DNA from: Coriobacteriaceae bacterium
GTDB taxonomy: Bacteria > Actinomycetota > Coriobacteriia > Coriobacteriales > Atopobiaceae
Assembly: GCA_004557505.1 (NCBI GenBank)
Contig: SFGZ01000007.1
Location: 1-64,000 of the forward strand
Direction: 5' to 3'
Length of the DNA stretch: 64,000 bases
Under the pieces are notes generated by a model. It was not told the origin of the DNA and made no database searches. It saw nothing but the letters and a program-made list of their open reading frames with translations. The first letter of the stretch is position 1. The number at the start of each line of letters is the position of its first letter. The position numbers and the translations under genes were made by a program. Of this stretch, positions 52,261-60,933 are shown piece by piece.

Positions 52261-53343
52261 CTAGGCTCCGTAGTAGAAGTCGTCGCCAGGCAGCGCGCCA
52301 CCCACCGAGGAGGCGTCGGCGTCATAGAGGACCTGCAAGTACCCGGAGAGCGCCGGGCGCATGTCCTCGCCCGTGGTGCAGACGATGTTGCACTTGGGGA
52401 TGGCCTTCTCGGCGATGGCCTCGTTGGCAACGATGCCGGCCTTCATCACGAGCGGCGCCGCGGCGGCGGGGTCGCCGTTCACGGTGGCGACGGACTCGGC
52501 GTGGCGAGAGAGGAAGTCCGCGATGGCGGCGGGGTGCTCGTCCACGAACTCGGAGCGGGCGATGGTCACGCCCATCACGAACTGGCTACCCGAGGCGCCG
52601 GCGTAGCGGTCCCAGACGTCGGAGAGCCTCACGGGCGCAGAGAGCGAGGGGACCTTGGCCAGCGTGGCCGTGGTGAAGGGCTCGGGCAGGATGGCGATGG
52701 CAGTGGGGTCCGCCTGGATTGCCGCGGCGCACTCGCCGTGCTCGCTCTTGAACTCGATGGTCACCCGGTCCCTGATGCCGGCCTGGTCGAGCAGGTAGTT
52801 GAGCGTGTACTCGGGGCTGGCGCCCTGGCCGGAGAGGTAGACGGTGTGTCCGGCAAGATCCTCGAACTGCTCGACGGAGGCGTCGCCGGTGACCACGGAG
52901 AGCACGCCGAGCGTGTTGACGTCAATCACGCGCACGCCGCCATTGGTCTTGTTGTAGAGGACCGAGGCCGCGTTGGAGGGCACGAGGGCGATGTCCGCCT
53001 TGCCCTGGATGACCAGCGGCAGAACCTGGTCGGGCGCGCCGGAGATGGTGTAGGAGTAGGCGATGCCGGTCGAGCCCTCGGCGGGCTCGGCGGGGGCGTC
53101 CTCGGTGGGGATGCCGGAAGTGGTGTCCATCATCGAGACCAGACCGATGGCGGTGGGGCCCTTGAGCGACGCCACGCGGACGGTCACGTCCTCGCTGGCG
53201 GCAGTGGAGGAGGAGTCGCTGGTAGCGGCGGCATCGGCAGGCTGCGTCTGGCTGGTGCCGCAGGCCGAGAGCGCAAGCCCGGCGGTGACGGAGCCAAGCG
53301 CGGCAAGCGCCTGGCGACGGGTAAGGTTGGTGTTCTTGAGCAT
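52261..53343 (-). CDS. NMT1/ThiY-family substrate-binding lipoprotein
   Basis: A 360-residue exported lipoprotein. The signal has a twin-arginine-like start (NLTRRQALAALGSVTAGLAL) and the lipobox LSAC with the acyl-accepting cysteine near residue 27. The mature part is an NMT1-like periplasmic binding fold (VASLKGPTAIGLVSMMDTTS, QGKADIALVPSNAASVLYNK, LILPEPFTTA-like AILPEPFTTATLAK). Such proteins deliver nitrate, sulfonates or pyrimidine precursors to SsuC-type permeases. GAGGAGAG precedes the ATG. It is the first gene of the operon with the fused transporter and lies next to repeat array D. Ligand unknown. Confidence 0.9.
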   Translation of the reverse strand: MLKNTNLTRRQALAALGSVTAGLALSACGTSQTQPADAAATSDSSSTAASEDVTVRVASLKGPTAIGLVSMMDTTSGIPTEDAPAEPAEGSTGIAYSYTISGAPDQVLPLVIQGKADIALVPSNAASVLYNKTNGGVRVIDVNTLGVLSVVTGDASVEQFEDLAGHTVYLSGQGASPEYTLNYLLDQAGIRDRVTIEFKSEHGECAAAIQADPTAIAILPEPFTTATLAKVPSLSAPVRLSDVWDRYAGASGSQFVMGVTIARSEFVDEHPAAIADFLSRHAESVATVNGDPAAAAPLVMKAGIVANEAIAEKAIPKCNIVCTTGEDMRPALSGYLQVLYDADASSVGGALPGDDFYYGA

Positions 53344-53470
53344 GGTCTCTCCTCACATGTTGTCGGCGCACCGTGGGAAGGCGCCTCTCGTCTGTGGTGT
53401 GGCCGCTGCCGCGCGGTCGGCTTTGGTGCCTTTCGTCCGGCCGTCTTGTGGCCTCGCGTTGGGCCTGCCC

Positions 53471-53476
53471 ATTCTA
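53471..53476 (-). promoter_or_regulatory. Extended -10 box for the NMT1 lipoprotein operon
   Basis: TGC-TAGAAT on the minus strand, about 130 bases before the start codon. It is preceded by GGCACCTCTCG, shared with the leader of the surface-protein operon at 28.2 kb. Confidence 0.4.
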
Positions 53477-53610
53477 GCATGCGAGAGGTGCCGGATCGCC
53501 GTTCTCGCAGGATCGAGCCTGCACGGGCGCGGTGGTGCGGGGTGCGGGGTGTGGGGTGCGGTAGCGCGGTGGCGCGGTACCCCCCGCCACCATGCGGCGC
53601 CCATCCTGCC

Positions 53611-53898
53611 GTCACACATTCGGACCCGAAGCTGTGACCCGTGCAGGTCGATACACGATCGGCTCCCGAATGTGTTGCGGCAGGCCCCGGAGGAAGGGTC
53701 TCTCGTCACACATTCGGACCCGAAGCTGTGACCCGTGCAGTCCGCAACACATTCGCCCCCCGAATGTGTTGCGGACTGATACACAATCGTTGCCGAACGT
53801 GTGACCCGCGCAGGTCGATACACGATCGGCTCCCGAATGTGTTGCGGCTCGCCACGGCGGGGGCCTCTCGTCACAGATTCGGACCCCAAACGTGTGAC
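53611..53898. repeat. Palindromic repeat array D (7 units, reverse orientation)
   Basis: Units start at 53611, 53650, 53705, 53744, 53778, 53817 and 53870. Units 1 and 3 are identical, as are units 2 and 6. The 26-base linker 53679-53704 is the reverse complement of the array A linker 17429-17454 with one mismatch. Short linkers are CCGTGCAGGTC-like. The array fills the divergent spacer between the NMT1 operon and pepF; no gene is supported in 53344-54051. Confidence 0.88.
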
Positions 53899-54051
53899 GG
53901 CGACGGCGACGGTGCGCGTCGCGGCGCACGTCACCTGCGACATGCGCCGCGGTGCGGATCGAAGCGCAGCTCCCCGCCGCCCGGCCGCCCGTCGCGCATC
54001 TCAGCGTGTACCATGGAGACGTCCAAAACACCTCCGCCCAAAGGAGCACGC

Positions 54052-55842
54052 ATGCAGTACCAGTCACGCGACCAGATCCCCGAAAAGTACCGCTGGGACC
54101 TCTCGTCTATGTGCGCAGACGACAATGACTTCGAGCGCCAGCTCAAGGCGGCCAAGGCGCTCCCGTCAAAGCTCGCGGCGTACAGGGGGCGCGTGAGCGC
54201 CTCGCCGGCAGACCTTCTCGCCTACCTGCGGCTCACGGACGAGGCGAACGTGACCCTCGGTCGCCTGGGCAACTACGCCGACCGCCGTGCGGACACCGAC
54301 ACCCGCGTGGCCCGCTACCAGGTCTATTCTGACCAGGTCAGAGGCCTTGGGGTCGAGGCGCAGGAGGCCGGCTCGTGGTTCTCGGCAGAGCTCCTTGGCA
54401 TGACAGACGAGACACTCGCCGCCTTCTTTTCCGAGGAGCCCGGCCTCGAGCACTACCGCCGCGCGATCGAGCGCGAGCTGCGCATGCGCCCGCACCGCCT
54501 CTCGGCCCCGGAGGAGGCAATCCTCGCGCGCGCAGGCGACGCCGCCGCCCAGCCGGAGCGCGTGTTCTCTCAGCTCAACGATGCCGACCTCACCTTTGCC
54601 GACGCCGTGGACGCCCAGGGCGAGAAGCACCCCGTCAGCCACGGCAGCTTCATCGGCCTCGAGCGCAGCCACGACCGCGCGCTGCGCAAGTCCGCCTTCG
54701 ACTCGGTCTACGCGAGCTACGGAGCGCACCGCAACACCTGTGCCGGGCTTCTCGCCGCCCAGGTCAAGCAGCTTAAGTTCTTCTCCGACTCGCGCCGCTA
54801 CAAAGACGCCCTCGAGTACTGCCTCGACGCCAACGAGGTGCCCGTCTCGGTCTATGACAACCTCGTGGGCGCGGTACATAAGAACCTGGGGGCGCTCCAC
54901 GACTACGCGAGGCTGCGCAAGCAGGCGCTAGGCGTGGACGAGCTGCACTTCTGGGACATGTACGTGCCGCTCGTCGACTCCGTTAACCTCACCTTCACCT
55001 ACGAGGAGGCCTGGGACCTCATTCTGAAGGCACTCGAGCCGCTGGGCGATGACTACCTGGCCGTCGTGCGCCAGGGCCTCGAGCAGCGCTGGATCGACGC
55101 ATACGAGACGCCCGGCAAGCGCTCCGGTGCCTATTCCGCAGGCTCCTACGGCACCAACCCCGTGATCCTCACGAGCTTCGACGGCCACCTCGACGACGTC
55201 TTCACGCTGGCGCACGAGATGGGCCACTCGATGCACACGTACCTCTCGTGCCACGCGCAGTCGCCCACCTACTGCGACTACCCCATCTTTGTGGCCGAGG
55301 TGGCCTCCACCTGCAACGAGGCGCTGCTCTCGCACTACCTGCTGGAGCACACCACGGACCCCGCGACCCATGCCTACGTGCTCAACAACTTTGTCGAGTC
55401 GTTCCGCGCGACGCTCTTTCGCCAGTGCATGTTCGCCGAGTTCGAGCGCGACGTGAACGAGATGAACGCCGACGGCCGCGGTGTGACGGCTGACGCCCTC
55501 TGCGAGCGCTGGGGCGAACTCAACGCGCAGTACTTCGGCGACGCCGTGGTGATAGACGACGGCATCTGCCTGGAGTGGGCGCGCATCCCGCACTTCTACT
55601 ACGGCTACTACGTCTACCAGTACGCGACGAGCTACGCGGCGGCCATAGCCATCTCGAACCGCATCCTTGCCGAGGGCGCGCCGGCCGTCGGGGACTACCT
55701 GGGCTGTCTCAAGGGGGGCTCAAGCAAGCCGCCCATCGAGCTTCTGCGCGGTGCCGGCGTGGACATGGCCACACCCAAGCCCGTCGAGGATGCCCTCGCG
55801 TACTTCTCGCGCCTGGTGGGCCAGCTCCGGGAGGAGCTCTAG
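54052..55842 (+). CDS. pepF: Oligoendopeptidase F (M3 family)
   Basis: A 596-residue cytoplasmic zinc peptidase. The metal site HEMGHSMH in FTLAHEMGHSMHTYLS and the downstream glutamate in FVAEVASTCNEALL are intact, as is FYYGYYVYQYATSYAAA near the end. It hydrolyses short peptides of about 7-17 residues, probably recycling imported or signal peptides. AAGGAG stands seven bases before the ATG at 54052. It stands alone, facing the repeat array D on its 5' side. Confidence 0.95.
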   Translation: MQYQSRDQIPEKYRWDLSSMCADDNDFERQLKAAKALPSKLAAYRGRVSASPADLLAYLRLTDEANVTLGRLGNYADRRADTDTRVARYQVYSDQVRGLGVEAQEAGSWFSAELLGMTDETLAAFFSEEPGLEHYRRAIERELRMRPHRLSAPEEAILARAGDAAAQPERVFSQLNDADLTFADAVDAQGEKHPVSHGSFIGLERSHDRALRKSAFDSVYASYGAHRNTCAGLLAAQVKQLKFFSDSRRYKDALEYCLDANEVPVSVYDNLVGAVHKNLGALHDYARLRKQALGVDELHFWDMYVPLVDSVNLTFTYEEAWDLILKALEPLGDDYLAVVRQGLEQRWIDAYETPGKRSGAYSAGSYGTNPVILTSFDGHLDDVFTLAHEMGHSMHTYLSCHAQSPTYCDYPIFVAEVASTCNEALLSHYLLEHTTDPATHAYVLNNFVESFRATLFRQCMFAEFERDVNEMNADGRGVTADALCERWGELNAQYFGDAVVIDDGICLEWARIPHFYYGYYVYQYATSYAAAIAISNRILAEGAPAVGDYLGCLKGGSSKPPIELLRGAGVDMATPKPVEDALAYFSRLVGQLREEL

Positions 55843-55981
55843 GACGAGAGGGCCCGCAACGAGGTGAGAGGCCCGGCCGTGCCACCGGGACCCGGCCGCG
55901 CCGCCGGGACCCGGCCGGGTCCCCAGCTCCTGCAAAAGCGTCTAGTATGTATCCCACTGAGCGGCTGGGTTTTTGGTGGGC

Positions 55982-55987
55982 TACAAT
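55982..55987 (+). promoter_or_regulatory. Possible -10 box for the amino-acid binding protein gene
   Basis: TACAAT 35 bases before the ATG at 56023; no clear -35 box. Confidence 0.35.
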
Positions 55988-56022
55988 GTCTGACACTTCA
56001 TACGGACATGGGGGGATCGCAG

Positions 56023-56937
56023 ATGGGCACCGGGCTTCATGCTTCAATGGATCGCAGGTCTTTTCTCGGCGCAATGGCTGTGGGGGCCTCTCTCGCACCG
56101 TTCGCGCTTGCGGGCTGCGGAAGCACGCAAGGAGGCGCCACCGACAGCTCCTCCACCATGGACCCGGCGGACGGCCTCTCCGGCCGGCACCTCAGCTTCG
56201 TAGGCGACGACGCCTTCGCACCCTACCGCTACATCAAGATGCAGCCTGACGGCACCCAGAAGGTCGTCGGCCTCGACATCGCCATCGCGGACGAGATGGC
56301 CCGCCGCCTCGGCTTCGCGTACGACTTCGAGCCGCAGGAGTTCGCCGCCACCCTGGCCTCCGTCCAGGCAAGCGACACGTCCTTCACGATGGCCATGTCC
56401 TCGAACGCCGAGCGCGAGCAGACCTACGACTTCACCCGTGGCTACTATCAGCCGCGCGTTGGCGTGCTCACCTTGGGTGGCGGCGCAATCACGAGCATCG
56501 ACGGCCTTGCCGGCAAGAGCATTGCCTGCACCACCGGCACCGTGCAGAACAAGTTCGTGTCCACCACCCTGCCAGACGCCGACATCCACACCTACGACGG
56601 CGGCGACCAGTGCCTGCAGGAGGTCCTCGCCGGACGCATCGACGCCTACGTGTGCGATGGCGCCGAGGGCCAGTCCATGCGCGACGCCAACGATGGCCTG
56701 GTGCTGGGCCTCCTCGAGCGTGAAGAGACCAAGGACTACGTGGGCGTCTACCGCATCATGGCCACGAAGGGGGCGTCGTTTGTCGACGCCTTCGACCGGT
56801 GCATCGGCGAGATGCTCGAGGATGGCACCATCGATCAGTTCATTGGCACCTACGTGGGAGCGGATTTCCAGTGGGGCGGGGACTTCTCGGCATCTGGCGC
56901 GGCGTCGGAAGGCGTGGGCTCCGTCGGCACCAACTGA
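56023..56937 (+). CDS. Amino-acid (family 3) ABC substrate-binding lipoprotein
   Basis: A 304-residue lipoprotein: DRRSFLGAMAVGASLAPFAL then AGCGS forms a Tat-like signal with a lipobox cysteine near residue 32. The mature part fits bacterial SBP family 3: FVGDDAFAPYRYI, GLDIAIADEMARRLGF, NAEREQTYDFTRGYY, and a C-terminal IDQFIGTYVG. These bind polar or charged amino acids and hand them to HisM-type permeases. The ATG at 56023 is chosen since GGGGGA lies six bases upstream; one at 56008 is possible. The permease follows after 12 bases. Confidence 0.92.
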   Translation: MGTGLHASMDRRSFLGAMAVGASLAPFALAGCGSTQGGATDSSSTMDPADGLSGRHLSFVGDDAFAPYRYIKMQPDGTQKVVGLDIAIADEMARRLGFAYDFEPQEFAATLASVQASDTSFTMAMSSNAEREQTYDFTRGYYQPRVGVLTLGGGAITSIDGLAGKSIACTTGTVQNKFVSTTLPDADIHTYDGGDQCLQEVLAGRIDAYVCDGAEGQSMRDANDGLVLGLLEREETKDYVGVYRIMATKGASFVDAFDRCIGEMLEDGTIDQFIGTYVGADFQWGGDFSASGAASEGVGSVGTN

Positions 56938-56949
56938 CGAGAGGATCGC

Positions 56950-57600
56950 ATGAACTTCTCGGTCATCGAGCCCTATACGCCCATGTTTGCGCGCGGCCTT
57001 GCCGTAACGCTTGAGGTGACGGGGGCCGCCCTGGTCCTCGCGTTTACGCTAGGGTTTCTCATCGCCGTACTCAAGGCCCTGCCGTGCAGGCCGCTTCGCG
57101 TGGTCCTGGATTTCTACACGTCGATCTTCCGCGGGATCCCCCTCATCGTGCTGCTCTTCATCGCGTACTTTGCGACGCCCCAGCTCACGGGATACAAGAT
57201 CACGATGTTCGCGGCTTCGGTGCTCACGCTGGGGCTCAATGGGTCGGCGACCGTCTCGGAGACCGTCCGCGGCGGCATCGAGGGGGTCGACCGCGGCCAG
57301 TACGACGCCGCACGCGCGCTGGGACTTCCCTACCATCTCATGATGTGGGAGATCATCATTCCGCAGGCGCTGCTCTCAGTGACTCCCGCGCTCGTCAACG
57401 AGGTCATCACGGTGCTCAAGAGCTCGTCGCTCGTGGCGACGATCGGCCTCATGGACATGATGCGCGCGGCGCAGAGCGTCCAGGCTCTCACCTACCGCGC
57501 GTTCGAGCCGTTCATCGCGGTCGCCGCCGTCTACTACGTGATCGTGATGGCGCTCGTGGCGGTGAGCCGGCACCTGGAGCGCCGGTTGAGGCAAAACTAG
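56950..57600 (+). CDS. Amino-acid ABC transporter permease (HisM/GlnP type)
   Basis: A 216-residue membrane protein with five helices, the N-terminal PMFARGLAVTLEVTGAALVL, IFRGIPLIVLLFIAYF, and the EAA coupling loop GQYDAARALGLPYHLMMWEI. It works with the upstream binding protein. GAGAGG precedes the ATG. No ATPase gene follows: the next 370 bases are repeats and the next gene is opposed. The system must borrow an ATPase from elsewhere in the genome. Confidence 0.93.
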   Translation: MNFSVIEPYTPMFARGLAVTLEVTGAALVLAFTLGFLIAVLKALPCRPLRVVLDFYTSIFRGIPLIVLLFIAYFATPQLTGYKITMFAASVLTLGLNGSATVSETVRGGIEGVDRGQYDAARALGLPYHLMMWEIIIPQALLSVTPALVNEVITVLKSSSLVATIGLMDMMRAAQSVQALTYRAFEPFIAVAAVYYVIVMALVAVSRHLERRLRQN

Positions 57601-57620
57601 TCGATTCTGGGCTGCCCCGC

Positions 57621-57906
57621 TGCATCGAACCGCCTCTCGTTGCACAAGAAATGGTGTCCGATGCATCGAACTTGCCTTCGTTGCACAAGAAATGGTGTCC
57701 GATGCATCGAACTTGCCTTCGTTGCACATGATTTTGGGTACACCAAAAGCAGCGCTTACCGTATCTTGTGCTCATATTTTCATTTGGCACAACATATTGT
57801 TGTTCAAAACCCTCTTATACCAGCAGGGTGTTCACAACAACGTGCAGCGAGGGCCACTTCGATGCAATGCAAGCCAGAAATGTGCGACGAGAGGCAGTTC
57901 GACGCG
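57621..57906. repeat. 25-base repeat family in both orientations at a convergent gene junction
   Basis: Forward copies at 57621-57645, 57662-57686 and 57703-57727 (start TGCATCGAAC, end CGTTGCAC) form a 41-base tandem period with the joining AAGAAATGGTGTCCGA. Inverted copies lie at 57842-57866 and about 57882-57906, each with a few mismatches. The AT-richer centre (57728-57841) contains no supported gene. RNA from either strand could fold into long hairpins. Confidence 0.82.
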
Positions 57907-57944
57907 GAAGGCCCGGCAGCCGACGCTTCGCTGCCGGGCCTTCC
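57906..57944. terminator. Strong hairpin after the SPFH gene / amino-acid permease
   Basis: A perfect 14-base stem (57906-57919 with 57931-57944, GGAAGGCCCGGCAG) with an 11-base loop, 28 bases past the SPFH stop on the minus strand. No T-run follows, but it stands at a convergent junction and likely ends transcripts from one or both sides. Confidence 0.6.
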
Positions 57945-57972
57945 GGGGTTATGCGGCAATCCTCGCCGCGGC

Positions 57973-58866
57973 CTACCTCTCTGCGGCCTTCTTTCCCGCA
58001 ACGATGCTCTTGAAGACGCCACTCTGGTCGAAGCCCTCGGGCAGCAGCACCGTGGTGGCCCTGCCGCTCGCCGCGTAGTTGTTCATCATGTCGGTCCACT
58101 GGGTGAACTCGAAGAGGCGGTTGGCCTCCTCCTCGGTCACGCCTGACTCGCGGATGGTGTCGATGGAGTCCTTGATGCCGCGCGCGATGGCCACGCGCTG
58201 GTCGGCGATGCCCTTGCCCTCCGCAGCCATGGCCTCGGCCTTGGCCTGCGCCGCAATGACGGTCTTGGCCTTGGCGGCATTGGCGTCGTTGGTCGCGCTC
58301 TCGAGGTTGTTCTTCGAGGCGATGATGTGGTTCATCGACTCCTGGACCTCCTGCGGCAACTTGATGCGCGTGATGAGCGTGGTCACCAGGACGTAGCCGT
58401 AGTCGAGCATCTTGGCAGCGACCACCTCGTCGATGGCATGGGCAATGGCATCCTTCTCGGAGAAGACCTCGTCGAGCGTGCGTGCGGGGATCTGGGAGCG
58501 CAGGGCGTCAGCCAGGTAGTCCTGCATCTGTCCGACGGGATCCTGCAGCGTGTAGAAGCTGCGGTAGACGCCGGAGGCGGCGCCCTTCTCGACATCGGCG
58601 TAGTCAACGTGGTACTGGATGGAGACGTCCAGCTCAATGGTCACGTTGTCCGAGGTCTTTGCGTCAAAGGTCATGTGCTCGTCCTCGGTCATGAGGCTCA
58701 CGTCGCGCGTGATGTCAACGAGGGGGAACTTCACGTGAAATCCGGGACCGGCAAACCCGTGGAACTTGCCCAGCCGCTCGATGACGGCGACGTGCTGCTG
58801 ACGCACGACATAGCCCGTCAAGAGCACGAGAATCACGATGAAGACGATGAGTATGATCAATAGCAT
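57973..58866 (-). CDS. SPFH/band-7 domain membrane protein
   Basis: A 297-residue protein with an N-terminal membrane helix (LLIILIVFIVILVLLTGYVV) and an SPFH domain (QQHVAVIERLGKFHGFAGPG then FHVKFPLVD; TFDAKTSDNVTIELDVSIQY). A coiled-coil region (residues about 190-235, Ala/Lys/Glu-rich) and a C-terminal helix follow. Such stomatin/flotillin-like proteins form oligomeric membrane scaffolds and often partner NfeD or proteases; none is adjacent here. The ATG at 58864-58866 places the helix at the very start. Confidence 0.92.
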   Translation of the reverse strand: MLLIILIVFIVILVLLTGYVVRQQHVAVIERLGKFHGFAGPGFHVKFPLVDITRDVSLMTEDEHMTFDAKTSDNVTIELDVSIQYHVDYADVEKGAASGVYRSFYTLQDPVGQMQDYLADALRSQIPARTLDEVFSEKDAIAHAIDEVVAAKMLDYGYVLVTTLITRIKLPQEVQESMNHIIASKNNLESATNDANAAKAKTVIAAQAKAEAMAAEGKGIADQRVAIARGIKDSIDTIRESGVTEEEANRLFEFTQWTDMMNNYAASGRATTVLLPEGFDQSGVFKSIVAGKKAAER

Positions 58867-59088
58867 GGGTGGCCCCCCGGTCTGTCGTCTGCGAACGCTG
58901 ACTTCCCGACATCATATCAGGAATGCATGTTCGGCGGTGGTGGGGCGCTGCATTGGGGCATGGGGAAACCAAGGCGTTCGGGCGGATGCCACGGCGTCCC
59001 CCGCGCCTCCAGCGCCTGCCCCGGGCGTCCCCGTGCCCCGGGCACCGCGGCGTCCCCCGCGTCCCGCCGCCTGCGTGCCAGTCCCCTG
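58867..59088. other. Short spacer, nothing recognised
   Basis: GC-rich with loosely repeated GGCGTCCCCCGCG-like words; presumably contains the SPFH promoter on its left and the end of the transketolase transcript on its right. Confidence 0.4.
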
Positions 59089-60054
59089 CTAGCCCCCGCC
59101 CAGCAGCCCGCGCACGGTGTCCTCGAGGTCGGGTGACGTGAGACGGAACTCCGCCTGCAACCAGTCGGGGGTTCCCACCTGACCAAAGCGCTCTGCCACG
59201 CCATGACGGCGGAACGGGACCGAGATGCCGGCCTCGGCGATGGCCTCGGCCACGGCAGAGCCCAGGCCGCCAATCACGCCGTGGTTCTCGAAGGCAACAA
59301 CGGCGCGCTTGCCCACAATCTCGCTCAGGAGCAGGTCAACGTCGAGCGGCTTGATGCAGAACATGTCGATCACCTCGACCGACACGCCCTCCCTCTCCAA
59401 CGCAATCGCAGCATCGAGCGCATCCTTGACGAGCTGCCCCGCGGTCACGACGAGCGCATCGGTACCCCTGCGAACCACGTTGCCCCGGCCAAGCTCGAAG
59501 GTGGAGCCCTCCTCGTAGATGTGCCATGAGTCCTTGCGGGCGGCGCGCAGGTAGTGGATGCCCGCGCTCTTGGCAAACTCGCGCAGGATCCAGGCCATCT
59601 GCACCGAGTCGGCGGCGTCGCACACCACCGCGCCGGGGATGGTCCTCATGAGGGCGACGTCCTCCCAGGTAGTGTGGGTTCCGCCGTTGGCGCCGACGGT
59701 GAAGCCGGGGTCGGAGCCCCAGATGTTGATCGTGTTGCGCGCGTAGGCGCCCGACATGTAGATCTGGTCGAAGGCGCGCCTGGTGGCGAAGGGGCCAAAG
59801 GTGTGGGCAAACGGAATGAGGCCCTCGGAGCTCATGCCTGCCGCGAGGCCCATCATGTTGGCCTCGCTGATGCCGCACTCCACGAAGTGGTCGGGTCTGG
59901 CATCGCGGATCTTCAGCGTGTTGGACGCCCCGCCCAGGTCGGCATCGAGCACCATCACGCGGTCATCGGCCTCGATCATGTCGAGAAGCGTGTCCACGAA
60001 GGCGTCGCGATAGGGCTTGCCGCGCGCCCCCCAGTCATCGGAAACCGTGAACAT
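59089..60054 (-). CDS. Transketolase, C-terminal subunit
   Basis: A 321-residue protein corresponding to the pyrimidine-binding and C-terminal domains of split transketolases: RVMVLDADLGGASNTLKIRD, VECGISEANMMGLAAGMSSE with the catalytic glutamate, and HTFGPFATRRAFDQIYM. It pairs with the N-terminal subunit encoded immediately upstream; its ATG (60052-60054) overlaps that gene's TAA by one base. GGGGAGGGAGG precedes the start. Split transketolases beside PTS genes usually handle a particular ketose phosphate rather than the central pentose pathway. The frame is open to 60441 but is within the upstream gene. Confidence 0.93.
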   Translation of the reverse strand: MFTVSDDWGARGKPYRDAFVDTLLDMIEADDRVMVLDADLGGASNTLKIRDARPDHFVECGISEANMMGLAAGMSSEGLIPFAHTFGPFATRRAFDQIYMSGAYARNTINIWGSDPGFTVGANGGTHTTWEDVALMRTIPGAVVCDAADSVQMAWILREFAKSAGIHYLRAARKDSWHIYEEGSTFELGRGNVVRRGTDALVVTAGQLVKDALDAAIALEREGVSVEVIDMFCIKPLDVDLLLSEIVGKRAVVAFENHGVIGGLGSAVAEAIAEAGISVPFRRHGVAERFGQVGTPDWLQAEFRLTSPDLEDTVRGLLGGG

Positions 60055-60908
60055 TAGGCCTCCCTCCCCTCGATGAAGCCGTCGAGCTGTGCAATCGCTT
60101 CGTCGGTAGCCTTGTTTATCTCGTCGTTGTTCCACTTCATGGAATGGTTCATGTAGGCGCTCTCGAAGTACGGCACGCCGGCGCCCTTGACCGTGTCCAG
60201 CACGATGCAGTTGGCCGAGGAGGCATGGCCCTTCGCGCGGGTGATCGCATCGTCCACGGCACGGATGTCCTGCCCGTTGACCTTCTGCGTGCAGAAGCCA
60301 AACGAGCGCATCTTGGCCTCGATGTCGAAGGGGCGCATGACCTCCTCGCAGGTCCCGTCGAGCTGCTTCTTGTTGTCGTCGATCATGACGATGCAGCGGC
60401 TCAGCCCCTTGGCCGCGATGAACTGGAACGCCTCCCAGCACTGCCCCTCGTTGAGCTCGCCGTCACCGACAATGAGGTATGTGTGGCTCTCCGAGCCCCT
60501 GCGTGCGAGCGCGTACGCGATGCCCGCCGCAGTCGACGTGCCCTGGCCAAGCGAGCCGGTGGTCATGTCGACGCCTGGCGTCTTGAGCCTGTCGGTGTGG
60601 GACGGCAGGCGGGTCCCGCCGTCATTCATGGTCATGAGCCACTCCCTGGGGAAGAAGCCCTCCTCGGCCAGCGCGGAGTACATGACCGGGCCGGCGTGTC
60701 CCTTGGACAGCACAATGCGGTCGCGCCCGTCCCAGCGGGGGTTCTTCGCGTCATGTCGGAGCTGGCCGCCGTACAGCACGGCAAAGGTCTCGACGAGTGA
60801 CAGGGAGCCGCCCACATGCCCATAGCCGCGGTGCCGCAGCAGCGCAAGCACGTCGCGACGGATCTTGGCGGCGAGAAGCTCGTCCCTCCTATAGCTCTCC
60901 TCCTGCAT
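60054..60908 (-). CDS. Transketolase, N-terminal (thiamine diphosphate) subunit
   Basis: A 284-residue protein with the TPP motif GDGELNEGQCWEAFQFIAAK through MIDDNKKQLDGT, plus the histidine-containing YGHVGGSLSLVETFAVLYGG, VLSKGHAGPVMYSALAEEG and TGSLGQGTSTAAGIAYAL. Together with the C-terminal subunit it moves two-carbon units between sugar phosphates. GGAGG lies five bases before the ATG at 60906-60908. A terminator-like hairpin separates it from the PTS IIB gene, so its level may be lower than that of the PTS genes. Confidence 0.93.
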   Translation of the reverse strand: MQEESYRRDELLAAKIRRDVLALLRHRGYGHVGGSLSLVETFAVLYGGQLRHDAKNPRWDGRDRIVLSKGHAGPVMYSALAEEGFFPREWLMTMNDGGTRLPSHTDRLKTPGVDMTTGSLGQGTSTAAGIAYALARRGSESHTYLIVGDGELNEGQCWEAFQFIAAKGLSRCIVMIDDNKKQLDGTCEEVMRPFDIEAKMRSFGFCTQKVNGQDIRAVDDAITRAKGHASSANCIVLDTVKGAGVPYFESAYMNHSMKWNNDEINKATDEAIAQLDGFIEGREA

Positions 60909-60933
60909 TTGGTTCCTCCTTGCGCCCGGTCAG

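Noticed and set aside
53611..53898. Repeat arrays considered as CRISPR
   Set aside because: The repeats themselves vary, the linkers between them are conserved (opposite of CRISPR), spacings are 33-55 bases in fixed classes, and no cas gene is present.
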